Source: Hofstenia miamia
Taxonomy: Eukaryota; Xenacoelomorpha; Acoela; Hofsteniidae
Direction of reading: 5' to 3'
DNA: 64,000 nucleotides
NCBI GenBank assembly: GCA_900660155.1
Contig: CABFPE010000208.1
Span: 1,019,383 to 1,083,382 of the forward strand
Part shown: in pieces, positions 11,969 through 24,439 of the stretch
How the letters are laid out: every line of letters begins with the position of its first letter
Position numbering within the stretch: position 1 is the stretch's first letter
Program-made: the position numbers and the translations under genes
Notes under the pieces: generated by a model
The model's input: the letters and a program-made list of their open reading frames with translations, nothing else
What the model was told of the DNA's origin: nothing
The model's database searches: none

Positions 11969-13029
11969 GTATATGAAATTACATAAATTTGGCAAAAACA
12001 ATAAACAAAATTACTAGTAAATATGTACACATATTACACGAAAATTATCGTCGGGTCGGGGAGGAGAGATGTAAATTCTGCTCCATAGACAAGCCTGGCA
12101 AAAGGACATTTGAAGTGAGCAATCAGAACTCATTGCTGCAACAATAAGGCTTGCTTGCATAATAATTCATTCACTAACCTCACTCCGCTGAATTATCCCA
12201 CCACTGAATTACCCAATGTGTACATCTTGGAATTACTCAACTTAACTCTAAGTAAAGCTTTAAATAATCACTAATATTAAGAAATTAGTTTTTATGATTC
12301 CCACAGCCCCCCCCCGGCAGCAAACCAGTGATTGACTGAAGTTTTCACGGTTAAGGAAACAAAATAGAAAACTACATTTAAATAGATAGTGTTTCAAGTG
12401 CCTCACAATTGTTCATTTCTATCTCATTTTCTCAAAAATAATTATATTATTAACATAAAATAAACACAAGACCACATTTTTTTTGGTATGGCATCATCTC
12501 ATATAACTTTTGGATGCTTGTATTGAATGATGTTGCACACTCAAAGAGCTAGCCCTATTTGCCACAGTGTTTTTCTAACTTTTATTTTTATACTATGAGA
12601 AGTATTCGGACAAAGTTTGAAGTAACAGGTTCTCTTGCTATAAGATTTTTGTCAACAATATTTTCAAATTTTTTTATTATACCAAATTGAATCTTTAAAT
12701 AAAACTACTGTTTTTGTTAGCCATTTCGATATCTTATATCTGTTGTAACATAGAGACAATCATGAACTTCCAAAAGTTAAAAGCGTAATAATGACGTTAA
12801 CGTCTATCTAAAGGATTCATTGTGAAGAGGAATGATTTTTTTAGTAACGTACAAAGTTTCATTAAAAAATTATACTTAGCAGACAAATATGTATTTGAGA
12901 GGAGGGCTGAATCAACCTAACTGTGATTTCAAAAGACAAAAATATCTTGTGGTAAATAGTTTACATTTTTGTGATACACCCAACCTAAGCATGAAGGTAA
13001 AAAAATTTCTGAGTAAAACTTAATGACAG

Positions 13030-13680
13030 CTCCGCATGCGGGGTGGGTCTTAATTTCAACGCATATGGGGATTTGCGGGGGTTTTTACATACTACATTGA
13101 ATATTTTTTTTTGATTTGTGAAATTTAGCGCTGTAATTTAGTAAGAAAAATAAATTCATTATTGTATTGTAATTCGTAAATGCTGTGTATAGGGTCAACA
13201 TATATGTCAGTTTTATTTTCAAAATACACATTTTGAGGAGTTGGCAAACGTCATTGCGATTTCCCCTTTTGCAAAACGCAGCTAAAAGGATCTTGTCTGT
13301 CTCCAGTTCATCTGCGTTTGTTGAAAGACTTTTCAACAACAATAGGCAATTTTTTTTTCAAACTTCCCAGCAATGTCTTCCAATCCATGGTTCAGATAAA
13401 AAGTTTCAATCATATGCAAAATTTAATTAAAAAACTGCGAAATATTCCCTTTGATACTATTGTACATTTAGAAAAGCATTTTTGCGAAATCGATTCTATT
13501 AGAAATATCATTATTATCATTATTTTGATTATTATTATTTTTCTTAAGCACTATTAAATTTTTTAATTTTATTAATTTTGTTCTTGCGGGACGGGGATTT
13601 GCGGGGTGGATCAACATCAGCGGTGCGTGAGGGTTGGATTGCGGGAGTAGAATATTGCTCCGCAACAAGCCTGGCAAATA
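13030..13680 (+). mobile_element. Second hAT remnant with GC-rich ends
   Basis: Plus-strand frames read FEELANVIAISPFAK near 13230-13275 and ILSVSSSSAFVERLFNNN near 13290-13345, a decayed hAT C-terminal motif (SA..ERlFS). On both sides are GGGG/TGCGGG-rich patches (13037-13085 and 13585-13680) in otherwise AT-rich DNA; the right one ends caacaagcctggcaaa, matching 12083-12101. These patches look like hAT subterminal repeats. The transposase is degenerate and no clean TSD was found. Confidence 0.5.
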
Positions 13681-13899
13681 CAGTCCTTAAACACATTAGC
13701 CACCTAGGTTTGACCCCTGTGAGTTGACTTTTTTAGATTCGAGTCGAGTTAGAACGTTAGAACTCTAACTCGCAAGTTCGAGTCGAGTTACAATTATACT
13801 TTTTCAAATTTATATTGTAAAATTTGTTTAACCTGGATATTTCACTAGTTTTGGCAACATTTACATTGCTAAGCTTATATTATGTAACAATAATACAAT

Positions 13900-14139
13900 C
13901 AATGGCGTACACAGGGGGACATGGTGGAATGCTCCCCCCCGTCAGGTTTCCAAATTTAATTTTGACTGGATAAATCAAAAAATTTTTCGTAAAAAATTGA
14001 AAAATTTAAAATCTAGGATCGTGAAATCATTTTTCAGGGTCTATTTTCTCAATATTTTCAAAAATTTTCGCGGGGCTTCGCCCCGCATTAGGGAATAACA
14101 ATGATGTCCCCCCGTCAGAAAATCCTGGGTACGCCCCTG
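13900..14139. mobile_element. 240-bp hAT-like MITE with 8-bp TSD
   Basis: The ends CAATGGCGTACACAGG and, reversed, CAGGGGCGTACCCAGG form imperfect inverted repeats. The flanks repeat AATACAAT exactly at 13892-13899 and 14140-14147, an 8-bp TSD typical of hAT elements. Near the right end is a GGGGCTTCGCCCC hairpin. A decayed relative lies at about 34692-34886 and the same hairpin occurs at 26498-26513. It has no coding capacity. Confidence 0.85.
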
Positions 14140-14147
14140 AATACAAT

Positions 14148-16640
14148 TACCAAATCTGAAGTCAATGACTTGCAAAATTTTTGTGATTACTTGTAATCCA
14201 AGCACTCTAACCCAGATTAATTGAAATCAAAGATTATGGTATAAAGTTGTGTCATAGCATGCTTTCTTATTAAACGAAGTTTTGTATTCAAATAAGGGGA
14301 TTAATCATAGCTGTCTAATAAGGACTGCTGGAATTTTTCATCATTACAATCATCACTTATTTAATACAATTTTCAATTAATATTTAATGTCAAATGTAGA
14401 AATGGTTTCATTAAGCTATTTAGACTTGTCACTAGCTTGCTAATCTGTCATTAATAAATTTGTGTAACCCAGATAAATAATTATTTAAATTCAAACATAT
14501 ATCTCATAGCTCAGAAAACATTTTAAAAATGTAAAATGTGTTCACTGACCTATTTTCAAAATATTGAGATACAAGTCAATCATTATTTAGGTCTCTTTGT
14601 ATATTATATTTGTAGACTGTAAGGGGATATTGGTTCAAGAAGATTACTTAAAATTCGATTAATTCCAATATGAATGGGCTACTATAAAATATATTCCGGT
14701 CGAGCAATAACTGTAATCACAATTAGATACAGTCTTTAGATTTTGTGTCTATAAATGTTGTATTTTGTTTGTATTTAATAATGATAAATGAAATCTGAAT
14801 CAGGCCCCCGAAACCATTTTTATAATGACCAGATTTGGTGTCTCCCTTGTATGATTGTTATGAAGGAATTCTCCTGTATACATAAAATCAGTTTACTTTA
14901 CCATTTATATATGATTATTTTCATGTTGTCTACACATTCAACATACAATACAAAATATGGTTGTCATAGCAACTAATACATACTCTGGAGTATGATCATA
15001 AATCATGTTTTTTATGAAAGTATAATATAATTGCATGTGAAATTAGAATTCACATGTGTGTACAAAATCAAAAGAACTTTTTACTGATTCTGTTGTAATA
15101 TAACTATCAACATGGATAAATGAATTTATGTGACATGTTAATGGTTTACAACATGCTATCTTTAATACAATTGATATATCAACTGTGATTTTTTATTTTT
15201 AGACTATGTTGAAATACATGATAATTATTATATCGATGAACTTGTAGGAATACTTAATTGACTAATATTGGATTAGCGCCATTTTTCGCCGCATGTTCTT
15301 CAAAATCAAAAACATGTTTAGAAACCGATATCACGGTATTTTGCCTAGAAATTGATCAAACAATTTTTTTAAACATCAGTTTTACAAATGTGCCCATTTA
15401 TTTTTTTGTTTGTAGTTCAGAAATCATGAACTTTAAATCCTTTCAATTTCTGTTTAAGTTCAAAATATCTCAGAAGATAATTGAAATTCTTTAAAAAATT
15501 AACTTTTTATACTACAAGTGGTTCTTTTTGTATGAATTTTCAAATAAGTTACAAGACACTCCTCATCAAAGATGAAGATGCTTTTACTAACTAACTTTAA
15601 ATATAATCATGATTATGTCAACCATAAAGTATTGGGTGCGGTGCAGTGCGGATACATAATTTTAAATGCCACGCGGGTTGCGGTGTGGGTGGACATTTTT
15701 ATTTTGCTACATGTATAATACTAAACTACTACAATATTAATTATACTACGAAATCTATATAATATAATATATTTGACCTAATTCACTCAATTCAACAAAA
15801 TCAATAGAAAGTCAATTCGGTGATGGTTGTTTTTTGGTTTAATTACTTGAAAATAGCCTCCTTGCGGCTGCTGATGAATTTTTCTAACAGACATGCGGAT
15901 GCAGAGCAATGCGGTTGTAAAAAATTACACCAGCGTCTATCATGTTCCTCATGTACTATCTTATGGAGTATTAGATAATGGTTAGAATGTGTGAGCACAA
16001 AATGCGGGCTAAGCTGGGCCAAGTCTTCAAGAACACAGATCAAATATTGCTGGTCGGTTTGAGTTACCGCTCTAATAATGCGGGCCTAGAAGTGGATAAA
16101 AAATTTCTGCTTGCTTATACCTCTGACTCTGTGGCAAAAACAAATCATACAAAACTAAGTCATGATGATTACAAGAATTCTGAGGGTGGCATTTAACCAG
16201 TTTAGGCGCACTGCTCTTTCGGTTCTCCCCTTTAGGAAAATTTTTTCTTACTTATTTATAGTTTTAGATCAAAAAGTATATATTGGTCATTTTATTTAAT
16301 ACAAAAATTACAAATTATTTTTATTTGCATTTTCCTAAAAAGTGTGTTTCTACTTTGGGCTTGTGGCAGCCTTAGTTCTTAACAGTATTGATTTTACAAG
16401 CTTTTGAGTGTTTTCAAGGAGTAATCCTGAACTCAAGCTCTTTACGCTGTTAAAGTTATAGCTTGAAGCATATACTTTTTCATCACTTCCTTTGCTTACA
16501 TGCGATTTATAGTTTTAGTCAAGGCAATTGGCTAGCCACTAAATGTTTGGATATCTTTGATAAGTGAAATCTCGAATAATTAAACAATCTTCATTGTAGC
16601 ACTTTATTAAACAATAAAAGCCTGGCTGTGATATTTGTGA
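14148..16640. other. Intergenic; only transposon-like GC patches seen
   Basis: No gene is recognisable. Patches at 15637-15690 and 15860-16085 carry repeated TGCGG/GCGGG words like the hAT ends at 13-13.7 kb and are probably remnants of the same family. Confidence 0.4.
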
Positions 16641-16772
16641 GGTCTAGTGGTGGATCCAGAAAGGGCTCCTGTTATCGATCCAGCCCAGCATTGAGTTGGA
16701 ACCAAGTTTTTGCATAATCAACCCGCAAAGGTGAGTTTCACAAAACATGTGTTCAATCTCGCTTTCCTGAAG

Positions 16773-17497
16773 AATATCATCTAGGGTGTGGTCCGTACGG
16801 GCACAGACACTAAAGTACAAGCATCGGGCATATATATATACGGACAACGGGCTCAGCTAACGGGCACCTTTGTAAATAAAAAAAATATGCTTAAAAATGA
16901 ATTAAATCACTAGTTCAAAATCTTGACAAAACTCATTGTAAAAATCCTGCTCGTTTTGATTCAGTTCAAATTTTGCAAATTCAGAAAACTGATAACAGTG
17001 GTTGTATCTAATGTATAATAATCCTCCGACGCAGTAGCCATGCCAAACCTGAATGATCAGTGGAAAATTGATATAATTTTGTCTCAATTGTTTGCTCAAA
17101 TTTCATTGGTCCCTCGTAAATACCATTCAATACNATGGCAGAGATAGTAATGAAAGAATGGATCCTAAAATTTGGGCCAATAGAGACAAATATCACAGAC
17201 AAAGGGCATCAGTTTGAAAGTGGCTTGTTTCAGGAAATGTCACAATTACTAGAAATAGTAAGTGAGAGAACAAGCTGCACAAACTGAATAGGAAGTTGAT
17301 CAAGTTGNATTGATATAATTTTGTCTCAATTGTTTGCTCAAATTTCATTGGTCCCTCGTAAATACCATTCAATACTGTTCAACATAATGATTCAAATCTT
17401 AACTGACATTTATTTCTATTTTACGGGCCCAAAATGGCTTACGGGCACACGGGCATGTGTACGTGTCACGGGCACGGGCCACACCCTAGAATATCAT
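16773..17497. mobile_element. hAT-like nonautonomous element with perfect 8-bp TSD
   Basis: The element runs 16781-17489. Its left end CTAGGGTGTGGTCCGTACGG is mirrored on the right by CTAGGGTGTGGCCCGTGCCC (reverse strand). AATATCAT occurs exactly at 16773-16780 and 17490-17497. Both ends carry repeats of the word ACGGGC (16795-16865 and 17423-17479). No transposase is encoded. An assembly join lies inside: single N's at 17134 and 17308 bracket a foreign 173-bp piece, and the sequence before it is repeated after it, so the true element is shorter than it appears. Confidence 0.85.
17135..17307 (+). mobile_element. LTR-retrotransposon integrase fragment (misplaced contig)
   Basis: This 173-bp piece between two single N's reads as an integrase-core fragment of a Ty3-type LTR retroelement (WILKFGPIETNITDKGHQFES). 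It is bracketed by two copies of the same flanking sequence (about 17070-17133 and 17309-17373), so it looks like an assembly insertion and not a resident copy. It is only a fragment of the element. Confidence 0.65.
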
Positions 17498-18367
17498 ACA
17501 CAAGTTCCGTTTATCTTATTTAAGCATTTTAACAATTACCAAATTATGCTTGATTAAATATTGAATAACATGCCATTGTTGAAGCTAGCAGCTTTTATGT
17601 AATTCAATTAATTAAAATTCGGACATAATTCCATAAATGTATTAGCAATTTAGAATTTTCAAACCAAGACCGATTTTTTAACTTCCTACATATGCATATA
17701 TATATATCATTTATAGTTTTGAATTCCCGCAGCAGCATCATTGATGCAAGAAAAAATAATATTTGTTCTCAGCAGATATCCAACTAAGTTTTGTATGTAA
17801 CGAGCATAATAATGTAGAAGTCTTGCACTGAATAGATCTAATTTACATGCAATCCACCAGACATCATTCTGAAATTCTGACAATTTCTAAAAAATTTGGG
17901 CCCAATGTCCCTACGACAGATTTCCACTTACATGAGACTCTTTCGAAATGTTATGATGAAATATATAACTGGCTTATCTTGTTCATAATTACCAGATTTT
18001 CGTTACATGTGTTTAACATTCATTTCAATTGGATGTTATGCATCGAAATGTGTCCCTTTGTAAATGTTGATATAATTTGTGGTCTCATTATGAAAGATGA
18101 ACAGTGAATTTATTTAGTGATATAGAATTTCATCCATGTAGTTTACATATTTGAATATTTAAGCCTTGTATCAGATAATAATCTTTCATTTTGATTACAC
18201 ACACAGTAGTCATTATTTTAAAGAAACCCTTCCCAATTCAGGTGCAGTTGTGTATGCTTTTATATTGCTTAGCTATATGGGTTTAAGTATTTTTCTTGCC
18301 ACATCTGATAATTATATTTTATGAAAAGTAAATTAACTTAAATAATTGCTGACCTAGCCGGATGCAG

Positions 18368-18480
18368 TGGCGTAGGATAGAAGGGGTATGTGGGGTATGC
18401 ATACCCCCACCAGATTTAAACACATGCAAAAAATTTCGACCAAGCCCTCTCAGCCATTATTCTTGAAAAAAATTTTAAAT
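18368..18480. mobile_element. Possible end of a CAGTGGCGTA-type hAT-like element
   Basis: CAGTGGCGTAGGATAGAAGG at 18367 resembles the ends of the elements at 13900 and 61332. It is followed by a GGGGTATGTGGGGTATGCATACCCC palindrome-rich stretch. No matching right end was found, so this is one end at best. Confidence 0.35.
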
Positions 18481-18739
18481 TTTTCAGTTTACTAGACCAA
18501 AGTTGGGTACCTTAGAAAATTTTAATGAAATATAAGTTTTATGTTTGAGCAAATTGCTTATAAATTTATTCACATTCGTTGCATATTTGTTTATTTGCAT
18601 GTACTGTTAAGTAATAGCAGATTATTTTTTAATTTCAGCCATTTGTTTGAACCTCGGCTTAAGCATAGCCAAGGTCCCCACAAGCATTTCGAACTTTCAG
18701 AAAAGCTTTATTTTCAACCTTGAGTCTTTTGTTATTAAC

Positions 18740-19580
18740 TAGGAATTTCAAAGTTTGACAAAAATGAAGTTTGAATTTTGAAGGCCTTTTTGAAATTTGA
18801 ATGTTATTAAAATCAAACTTTGATTTGAAATTTGAAAGTTTGAAAATTTGATTTCAAGTTTGATATTTGTGATAAAAAATTCTTAAATACAAAATAATTG
18901 CATATTTATTAGACTGTAAAGCGTAATTAAATATAGTAATCAAGTAATCCATATTTTTGTAACAATGTGGAGTATATATACTAGAACATAATTTAAACAT
19001 ACATAGCGTACTGCCTTTGTAGAAAAAAATAAGATTTCATACTTGTACCTGAAATGTGTAGTAAATGTCCTGGAATCTTTAATAATGTTGAAAAATGATG
19101 AAATTGCTCATTAAATTATTTTAGATAAATCAGCAAAACAGAGCAACATACATACTTAGCCATGAAAGTCACAGACTCTGCAAAATATTTTCAATGTTAG
19201 TTGAATTATCAAATAAGTGCCAGAGTTTTATTTAAGGTAATGAATTTATAAAGTCATTATTAATGTCAGTCAGACGTTTTCATATACAATATTTAACAAA
19301 GCAATTTTTATATTAATGCACTGGGCACAATAATTTTGAATTTTTAAAACATAACTTTAACATAAAATAATATAGGAAAAATTTAATTAAGTGTTGATGT
19401 GTAAATTTTGCTAAAAATTTTAATATCAAAGTTTGCTCTTTACCCTTCAAAATTTGATTTGAAATTTGAAATTTATAATTTTCCCTAATTTGATTTGAAC
19501 GTTTGGAATTTTTGCAGATTGAAAATTTGATTTGAAAATTAGAAAACTTAAATTTGATGTGAAAGCTTTGTTATGAACAT
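18740..19580. repeat. Paired arrays of TTTGAAATTTGA-type repeats
   Basis: At 18745-18870 and again at 19435-19560 the DNA is dominated by permutations of AAATTTGATTTGAAATTTGAA. The two arrays enclose about 560 bp without such repeats. This could be the two subterminal regions of a nonautonomous element, or simple-sequence drift. Confidence 0.5.
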
Positions 19581-20802
19581 TGTTTTATTGATTGCAAGAA
19601 GCAAAATGCAAATTTTTTCAATGATGATTTTGAAATTTGTCAACTTCCTGTTATTTGGTTGTGAAGGCTTCAGGTAGTATACATAAAAAACAGTAGTTAT
19701 ATCTGCATATTAATTCTTATCTTTATGATTTTTATATACTGATGAAACTTTCAATCTTCTCTTTATCTGATCTCGACGTTTTTTGAAAAAATAAATCTGA
19801 ACTACAAACTACTAAAATATTATTATTATTTTTATTATTGTATTATTATTATATTATTGAAATTTCTTGTTGTACATAAAAATTATGTGCACTTAGCATT
19901 GGTTGCAGAATTCAAGAATAACTCATAATCTCACAAAAGCCAACCTATTTCTGTCTAACTTTGTTTCTCAGAGAGATTAAGCAGGGTACTTTTATGTGCA
20001 AACTTTGTTGTCAATACATAAATTTCACAAATAACAAACCTTTGTTCATGATAGGTTTTTCAAGATATCTTGAAAGTAATAACTTCATGTGATCAGAAGC
20101 TTTAGTGTAGTCTAAGGACTATTAGTAGTAATGCATATGTTGCTATTAGAGTCAAAGCAATATATTTTCTAAAAAATTACAATTTTAGAACTACAAACTA
20201 AATAAATATACAAGCACAATATATAATAATATAAAATGTGAGTGTGTGTGTATGTATGTATACATAAATATTCATGTTTTTGCTCTCACCTATATTCATA
20301 TATGAAAAAATATTGTGATAATCACATCTCAAAAATTGTAACATAATATATTTTTTACAAGAGTTGGCAAGAACATTAAATTTTTGTAGATTAATAAATA
20401 TGTCAATATTTATTCATGAACATCACTAAATTTTGGAATAGTTACAGTTCAAAGTTGGCCGCAAGTTTGCAATCGAATTTAATATAGTGATATTTCAAAT
20501 TGATTTTTTCAAAACGAATAAAAAATTTACAATTTTTAACATACCCCACCAACAAAATTTTCCGACTACTCAATTTGTCTGGATGTACCTATAAATAGAC
20601 TATCGGGGTTCTTAACTTCATTTGCAGTATAAGTTTTACCATCCTTGTGTCAAACTTGATTAGCTAAAATGCTAGACAGCTTGTCTTCTCAGTTCCCTTT
20701 TCTATTGAACAGATGGGATCTTATTTATTTGGTATTGTTTTTATTGTTATAGCTATAATGAACCTTTAATGCACATACCTATTTTATTTAGATATTGGTT
20801 TA

Positions 20803-21221
20803 TATTAACTCGGTGGTTCCCAAATAGGGCGCCATTGGCGCCCGCTCAAGGGGGATGCTGGCCACTAAATGGGCGATTGGGAGGCGCTGAGAATGATTTG
20901 TTGTCATTGCATTTCCAACCTCATATTTAGTAGAGAGTGCGTTCAGTGCCACCATAGGGCTTCTGGATAACACAAGAAGCCGCCTAGACATAGTGAGACG
21001 GGAGATTTACGACCGTTTCTAACTAAAATGGAACCGGACATCAAGAATCTAATGAACTTGTACCAAACCCATCCTTTGCACTAGAGATTAGAGTTAAATA
21101 CACATTAATATTTGAATTGTATTAATTCGTTTTTACTTTTTTGCCAAGGGGGTGTTTGATAGTCAGTAAGTTATTCAGAACGGCGTTATTAGAGAAAAGT
21201 TTGTGAAACACTGCATTAACT
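20803..21221 (+). mobile_element. Deleted hAT element of ZBED5/FAM200 type with TSD
   Basis: The element runs 20811-21213. Left end CGGTGGTTCCCAAATAGGG and right end, reversed, CAGTGTTTCACAAACTTTTC are imperfect inverted repeats; the flanks TATTAACT (20803-20810) and CATTAACT (21214-21221) match at 7 of 8 bases. Inside, plus-strand codons at about 20929-21085 read SYLVESAFSATIGLLDNTRS, then RLDIVRRE, then, after a stop and frame change, LTKMEPDIKNLMNLYQTHP. This is the C-terminal end of ZBED/SCAND3-like hAT transposases. Everything upstream of the C-terminus is deleted, so it depends on another copy for movement, if it ever moved in this form. Confidence 0.8.
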
Positions 21222-23380
21222 TATGGGGTTGCTAACACTTACAGAATTAGCATTACAATTTGCAATGCCTTCATATTCTCATATATGTTTCCCATTTTGT
21301 TACATTACACTGTTCAAACAAAAAACTTGTCAATATTTGAAGAAAAGTATAATTGATATGGAAAAGTCAGATCGAAACATACAATTACAGAAAAATTGAG
21401 AACATAGTCGACTGCTTTTTATTAAATTTGTAGAATATATCTATTTCATTTTGACACTTCTTTTTTGACATCAGTATTCAATGCTTTGGTAACACATGTC
21501 TCAAAATTAGTTAAAAATAAGAAATTTTAAACATTAGGTTTTATTTGATTTGAGTCACATCAAATTACAAATGACTATTCAAATATTCAAGTTGAGTTAA
21601 GCCACGCTAAGAAATGAATATTTACAGGACTATAACTCAAGTGTTTCACCTACATTATTGCCATATTTGTAGTGGGAATAAATCAAAATTGAAAATAGCG
21701 AATTTTCTGCAGACCGTTCTTGCAATACTTCGTTATGGCTAGCAAAATTGATCAACGTGTTACTAAAAAAGTTGATTGCTATTAAAATTAGAAGAAGTTG
21801 TGTCTAGGTATAGGTTATGTAAATCAAAATGGAAATTCAATTATACTGAAACTCATATTAAACATGTGCTATGGTTCAGTATTATGATTGTAATTCAAAT
21901 CAGAGCCAATAGGCTGTGAGTTCTAGACTCATATTACTGTGTGAACTTTAACATCTGCCTTATTTTTCAATGAAATTTGCATTCTTTTGTGTAGCAACAA
22001 TTTGTACTCTCTAAGCTAAAAGACTATAACTGATTTTGTTATCACATGGCAACCCAAAATATATTCTGACACCACCTCAAACCCGACGGTTTCTACGGTC
22101 AACTACCACAAGTTTAATGTGCAGCCCATAGTTGCAATTCTAATTGAAACACCATGTGAAATTTATATGATGTTGCTGAATTGCTTAATGATCACTATGA
22201 TTTGTTTGAATAGCATTGTTCAAATGATTGCTATTGATGTAAATACACGTGATCACCTCATCATAGATGCAATTAGTGTTGTTTTTGATTTTATGTAAAA
22301 CAGCACACTCAAAATTAGTATAACATGCCTGATGCAGTTTAGGAACCTTTTATGTCAAAAAGATATTTAATTTTCAAGCAAATGATAATAAGGAAGGTAT
22401 GAGTAATTGTTCTAAATTATTTTCATACAATGACATGGAATCATAGCAGGGATGTTGTTAAATGAGTATGAAAAAGATTAGAGCTCAAGAACCTCTTATC
22501 AAACTGCTTGAATTTAACATCATTTTACCTTATCAGTTCAAGAAAAGGTATAATCACCTCAAACGGCTTTATATCCAGTAAAACTGAGATCACTAAGCTG
22601 ATATATAAATGGAACACAATTCTCAAATGAATGTTTTCATAAGCATTGAACATAAGCACCACTTAGCATAAATCAAATCAGATTATTGATGAAGGCAGAT
22701 CATTTTCATAGGAGTCACTTGAACACTTACCATTGTAGCTACTACACAAAGTTTTCAATCAGGTAGGTTTATGAATACGACACTAATAAAATACATAAAT
22801 GTATATAAATATCGGTAGCTCCCAAAAGGTATTCCACTGATTCAGATGTGTTTCAGAGTACATTTTTTAATATTTTTTGTTCATATCTGGAGAACCACTA
22901 ATAGAATTTATAGCCATAATAATTATTAATAGTTATTATTGTTTTAGGCAAACACGTCTATAAAAATAAATGGCTTTACTAAAATATCAATTGAGATGAG
23001 AATTATTTAAAATAAATTACAATTATATGAGGAGAGTGATCATTGTCACCTTCAATCTTTTGGCTACATCCATGAAATTTAATCAATGTGGTTTTGGCGT
23101 AGTAAACAATTTTAAGCGTATTTAGGCAAATTTGTAATTTTTAGATTATTCCCAATTCCAAGAATATTGTTTTGTGGTAAAAATTGTTGAAGTGACCTGC
23201 TTGAAGAAAGATTTCAAACTATTTTTCATTTTGCAAAATTAACCGTCAATAGCCTAAGAGTTTTTTTAATGAATAGTTTGATAAAGAAAAATGTAAGCGC
23301 GTGTAACTCATAAACTAATAAAGACATGCAAAATTTTAAAGCATCACGAGGTATAAAAGTCTCACGTCATTCACTTCCGC
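21222..23380. other. Intergenic AT-rich stretch with no gene seen
   Basis: No protein motif, RNA gene or clear repeat boundary was found on either strand. Confidence 0.5.
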
Positions 23381-23839
23381 TCATAAAATGCGAGGTCACA
23401 TTGGCTTTCGATTTCGAAATCTTGATTACGTGAACTTCAAATATGGATAGAATTTAAAACTTATAAATATGCAGTAATACACTTTTGCACATTGGAGTGA
23501 ATTTTTCTAATTGTGGAAAAAAGTTTCATAGGATGAAATTTGGACGCAAAACTTCATCAAGCGCAGAAAACCGACTTGATAAATATTTCACGGAATGCGG
23601 TAAAAAAAATTCGCTCCGTCTCTGACGTTGGTCAACAAATCTGTGCACACAAACTTCAGTTATCTTTGATTAATCGCAGAATAAAAACACAGTATATACA
23701 TCTAAGTAAAGTTCTGGATAACACTTCAAAAATATATTTCATTAAACATTGAAAATATGCATGCTAAATCGAGTTCTCAAATGACAAGGATTGAGTGAGA
23801 TATATGTAGTTTGTGTTAGCTGAGTTAGTAAGATTAAAT

Positions 23840-24097
23840 ATGGCCTCACTGCAAAATTCATATGACCAGGAACATCCAGATACTGCAATAAGTGATGTTA
23901 TACTAGAATGTATAAATGCGTTTAGAACTTCTTTTCGCACTTCCGGTGAGCAAGGAAGACAAAGGGCGTTAGATAAAGCAAACAGCAAAGACCGTGATCT
24001 AGGTGAAGAAAGCAGTTGTCTGAAAGTTGCGTTTTCTAAATTATTATTCAAGATTAATGAGCTGCTTAGTCCATTATTGAAAGTAATGTTTCACTAG
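23840..24097 (+). CDS. Small unknown protein or first coding exon
   Basis: ATG 23840 opens an 85-codon frame ending TAG at 24097. The protein is hydrophilic, then helical (MASLQNSYDQEHPDTAISD...; C-end KLLFKINELLSPLLK). Codon use and charge are unlike random AT-rich ORFs nearby, which supports coding. At 24083 the sequence TTGAAA|GTAATG is an acceptable splice donor, so this may be exon 1 with the final few codons intronic. A mixed-composition stretch at 23370-23640 lies just upstream and could be 5' UTR or promoter. I recognise no family. Confidence 0.4.
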   Translation: MASLQNSYDQEHPDTAISDVILECINAFRTSFRTSGEQGRQRALDKANSKDRDLGEESSCLKVAFSKLLFKINELLSPLLKVMFH

Positions 24098-24439
24098 GCG
24101 AGATTAGCTTAACTCTAGGAAACTGCTTTAGTTATCCTTAAAAGGTGCATTCAAAAAGGTCTTTTTGTTGCTTTGTTGTTATATCATTACGTAAATTACA
24201 TTAACTGAACTTTCATAAATTAATTGATGTAATATCAGTTCACTGGGGTGTGTATAAAACTCAATATTAATTTTATGAATCAGTGTTTGATTTTCATGGC
24301 CCTGACAAAGTCTTTTACAAAACAGCATTCACATTGTCATGAATTTTAGTTCTTGCAAGGAAAGAAACCTCAGCAAATGAGTTGTGATCGGTAGACTGTT
24401 TTTAATGGTGCTTCTCCTTTTGACCCAATTGTGAGCAAG

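Noticed and set aside
17135-17307. Retroelement insertion inside the hAT-like element at 16781
   Set aside because: The single N's and the repeated flank on both sides point to an assembly artefact.
18368-20600. A 2.2-kb element from the CAGTGGCGTAG end to ACATACCCCACC near 20541
   Set aside because: The right-hand words are in the same orientation as the left, not inverted, and no TSD was found.
23764-24051. Minus-strand open frame opposite the 23840-24097 ORF
   Set aside because: It overlaps the plus frame, which has a proper ATG and more balanced composition; the minus frame looks like its shadow.
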